A model generated the notes under the pieces. The model was not told the DNA's origin and made no database searches. It saw nothing but the letters and a program-made list of their open reading frames with translations. A stretch of 64,000 nucleotides of DNA from the NCBI RefSeq assembly GCF_936943645.1, contig NZ_CAKZJO010000038.1, positions 28,603-92,602 on the forward strand, read 5' to 3'. Source of the DNA: an uncultured Bradyrhizobium sp. (GTDB lineage Bacteria > Pseudomonadota > Alphaproteobacteria > Rhizobiales > Xanthobacteraceae). Below are positions 63,194-64,000 of this stretch, piece after piece; position 1 is the stretch's first letter; every line of letters begins with the position of its first letter. Both the position numbers and the translations under genes were made by a program.

Positions 63194-63317
63194 GCGACCT
63201 CGTGGCCGTCTTCGCGGCGTTTCCTCTACGGTCGAGGCTATACTGGTTGGGAATGTGCCGAAAGCGGTTTACCCGAGCAGGAAAAGCATGTGGCTCTGCT
63301 CGCGCGGAATACGCCGG

Positions 63318-63965
63318 TCAGGCCGTGAGCGCGCCCTCGCGCTTCTTCACGGCGCGATAGTAGCTCCACCACAGATGCGCTGCCGCGCCGCGCAGCGGAC
63401 GCCAGGGTTCGGCGAGCGGCGCCATCTGCTTCTCCGTCGGGCGTGCCGGAAGGCCGAGGCCGATCTTGATGGCCTCCTGCACGGCGAGGTCGCCGGCGGG
63501 CCAGGCATCGCCATGGCCGAGGCAGAACAGCAGATAGACGTCCGCGGTCCAGGGCCCGATGCCGGGCAGCGCGATCAGGGTGTGATGTGCGGCGTCGGCA
63601 TCTTCCTCGGCGAGCACGTCGAGGTTCAGCCGCTCTGCGCCGATCTCGCGTGCGAGATGCTTCAGCGTCTTGATCTTGGCGGCCGAGAGCCCGAGCCGTC
63701 CCAGCCGGTCGGCGCGGGCGCGGCCCACCGCCGCATGGTCGAACGGATCGAACGCCGTCGACAGCCGCCCCCAGATCGCCGCGGCGCTCGCAGTCGAGAG
63801 CTGCTGCCCGCAGACGATGTGGGCAAGGCCCGCGAAACCCGGCTCGCGCCGCCGCAGCGCCGGCATGCCCGCGATCTCGAGTATCGGTTTCAGGCGTGGA
63901 TCGCGCTTGATGAGCGCATGGACGGCCTCTTCGAGATCGGACTGGGTTTCGAGGTGGATTGTCAT
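63318..63965 (-). CDS. DNA-3-methyladenine glycosylase II (AlkA type)
   Basis: This 215-residue protein is an HhH-GPD DNA glycosylase. The helix-hairpin-helix LPGIGPWTADVYLLF is near residue 135, and the catalytic Asp is in WPAGDLAVQEAI. The opening VCGQQLSTASAAAIWGR is typical. It removes alkylated bases. It is shorter than E. coli AlkA because the N-terminal domain is missing, as in most alphaproteobacteria. The start codon is at 63965, before the end of the window. Confidence 0.9.
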   Translation of the reverse strand: MTIHLETQSDLEEAVHALIKRDPRLKPILEIAGMPALRRREPGFAGLAHIVCGQQLSTASAAAIWGRLSTAFDPFDHAAVGRARADRLGRLGLSAAKIKTLKHLAREIGAERLNLDVLAEEDADAAHHTLIALPGIGPWTADVYLLFCLGHGDAWPAGDLAVQEAIKIGLGLPARPTEKQMAPLAEPWRPLRGAAAHLWWSYYRAVKKREGALTA

Positions 63966-64000
63966 GGCAGTTTGGCAATCTCTTTCCGCGTCATGGCCGG

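Overview
The window looks like chromosomal DNA of a Bradyrhizobium-type alphaproteobacterium (Nitrobacteraceae). G+C is high, there are many dispersed regulators with HEVNQP/HEIDQP-type histidine kinase boxes, and families common in that group recur (DUF427, DUF6510, VirK, PsiF, AbrB-type membrane proteins, trifunctional Ser/Thr-kinase/ATPase/histidine kinase). No rRNA, plasmid, phage or CRISPR locus is visible, so the organism assignment is inference from gene content.

The window falls into two parts that meet near 38.5 kb. The left part (1-38.4 kb) looks accessory: by eye it has lower and more variable G+C, longer non-coding gaps, and mixed catabolic and regulatory genes. Its 3-20 kb stretch is a dense signalling block: a small orthodox kinase (4251-5006), a 1733-residue kinase/ATPase/histidine kinase (6325-11526), a lone receiver coupled to an ECF sigma factor (12940-13943), an HWE kinase (15378-16076), a GAF-PAS histidine kinase overlapping its FixJ-type regulator (16402-18665) and AraC-type activators. 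Two small exported proteins with the same C-terminal ICRGC ending (223-540 and 15101-15358) and two copies of a 70-bp activator-type promoter element (12674-12743 and 18725-18794) lie in or beside this block. At 20-22.8 kb follow an alpha/beta hydrolase, a quinone-oxidoreductase-like enzyme and a divergent SDR. At 23-24.7 kb a leftward set encodes a sulfite-oxidase-like molybdoenzyme, a flavin reductase and a DUF6510 zinc-ribbon protein.

From 24.87 to 35.55 kb everything runs rightward: amidase, AtzG-like small subunit, second amidase, two cytochrome P460-type haem proteins, a beta-propeller protein, then ureDABCFG. The order suggests hydrolysis of an amide- or ureide-type nitrogen compound towards urea, and then ammonia and carbonate, with periplasmic c-type haem proteins attached. 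The exact substrate cannot be read from sequence. A chorismate mutase-like protein, a VirK protein and a gene-poor stretch with a tRNA-Arg 3' fragment lead to an intact tRNA-Leu(CAA) at 38474-38558.

The right part (38.6-64 kb) looks like ordinary dense, high-G+C core chromosome: dsbB, an AbrB-type membrane protein, small secreted proteins, a TetR regulator divergent from two hotdog thioesterases with two clear operators, lrgAB-like genes, a DsbA-type thioredoxin, an esterase, an HtrA-like protein with both tested catalytic residues replaced, an M20 amidohydrolase followed by a complete peptide ABC transporter, a HAD phosphatase, dodecin, an EamA transporter, a GH16/GH1 glucanase pair, an HNH protein, an NHL propeller, a flavin monooxygenase and an AlkA-type glycosylase.
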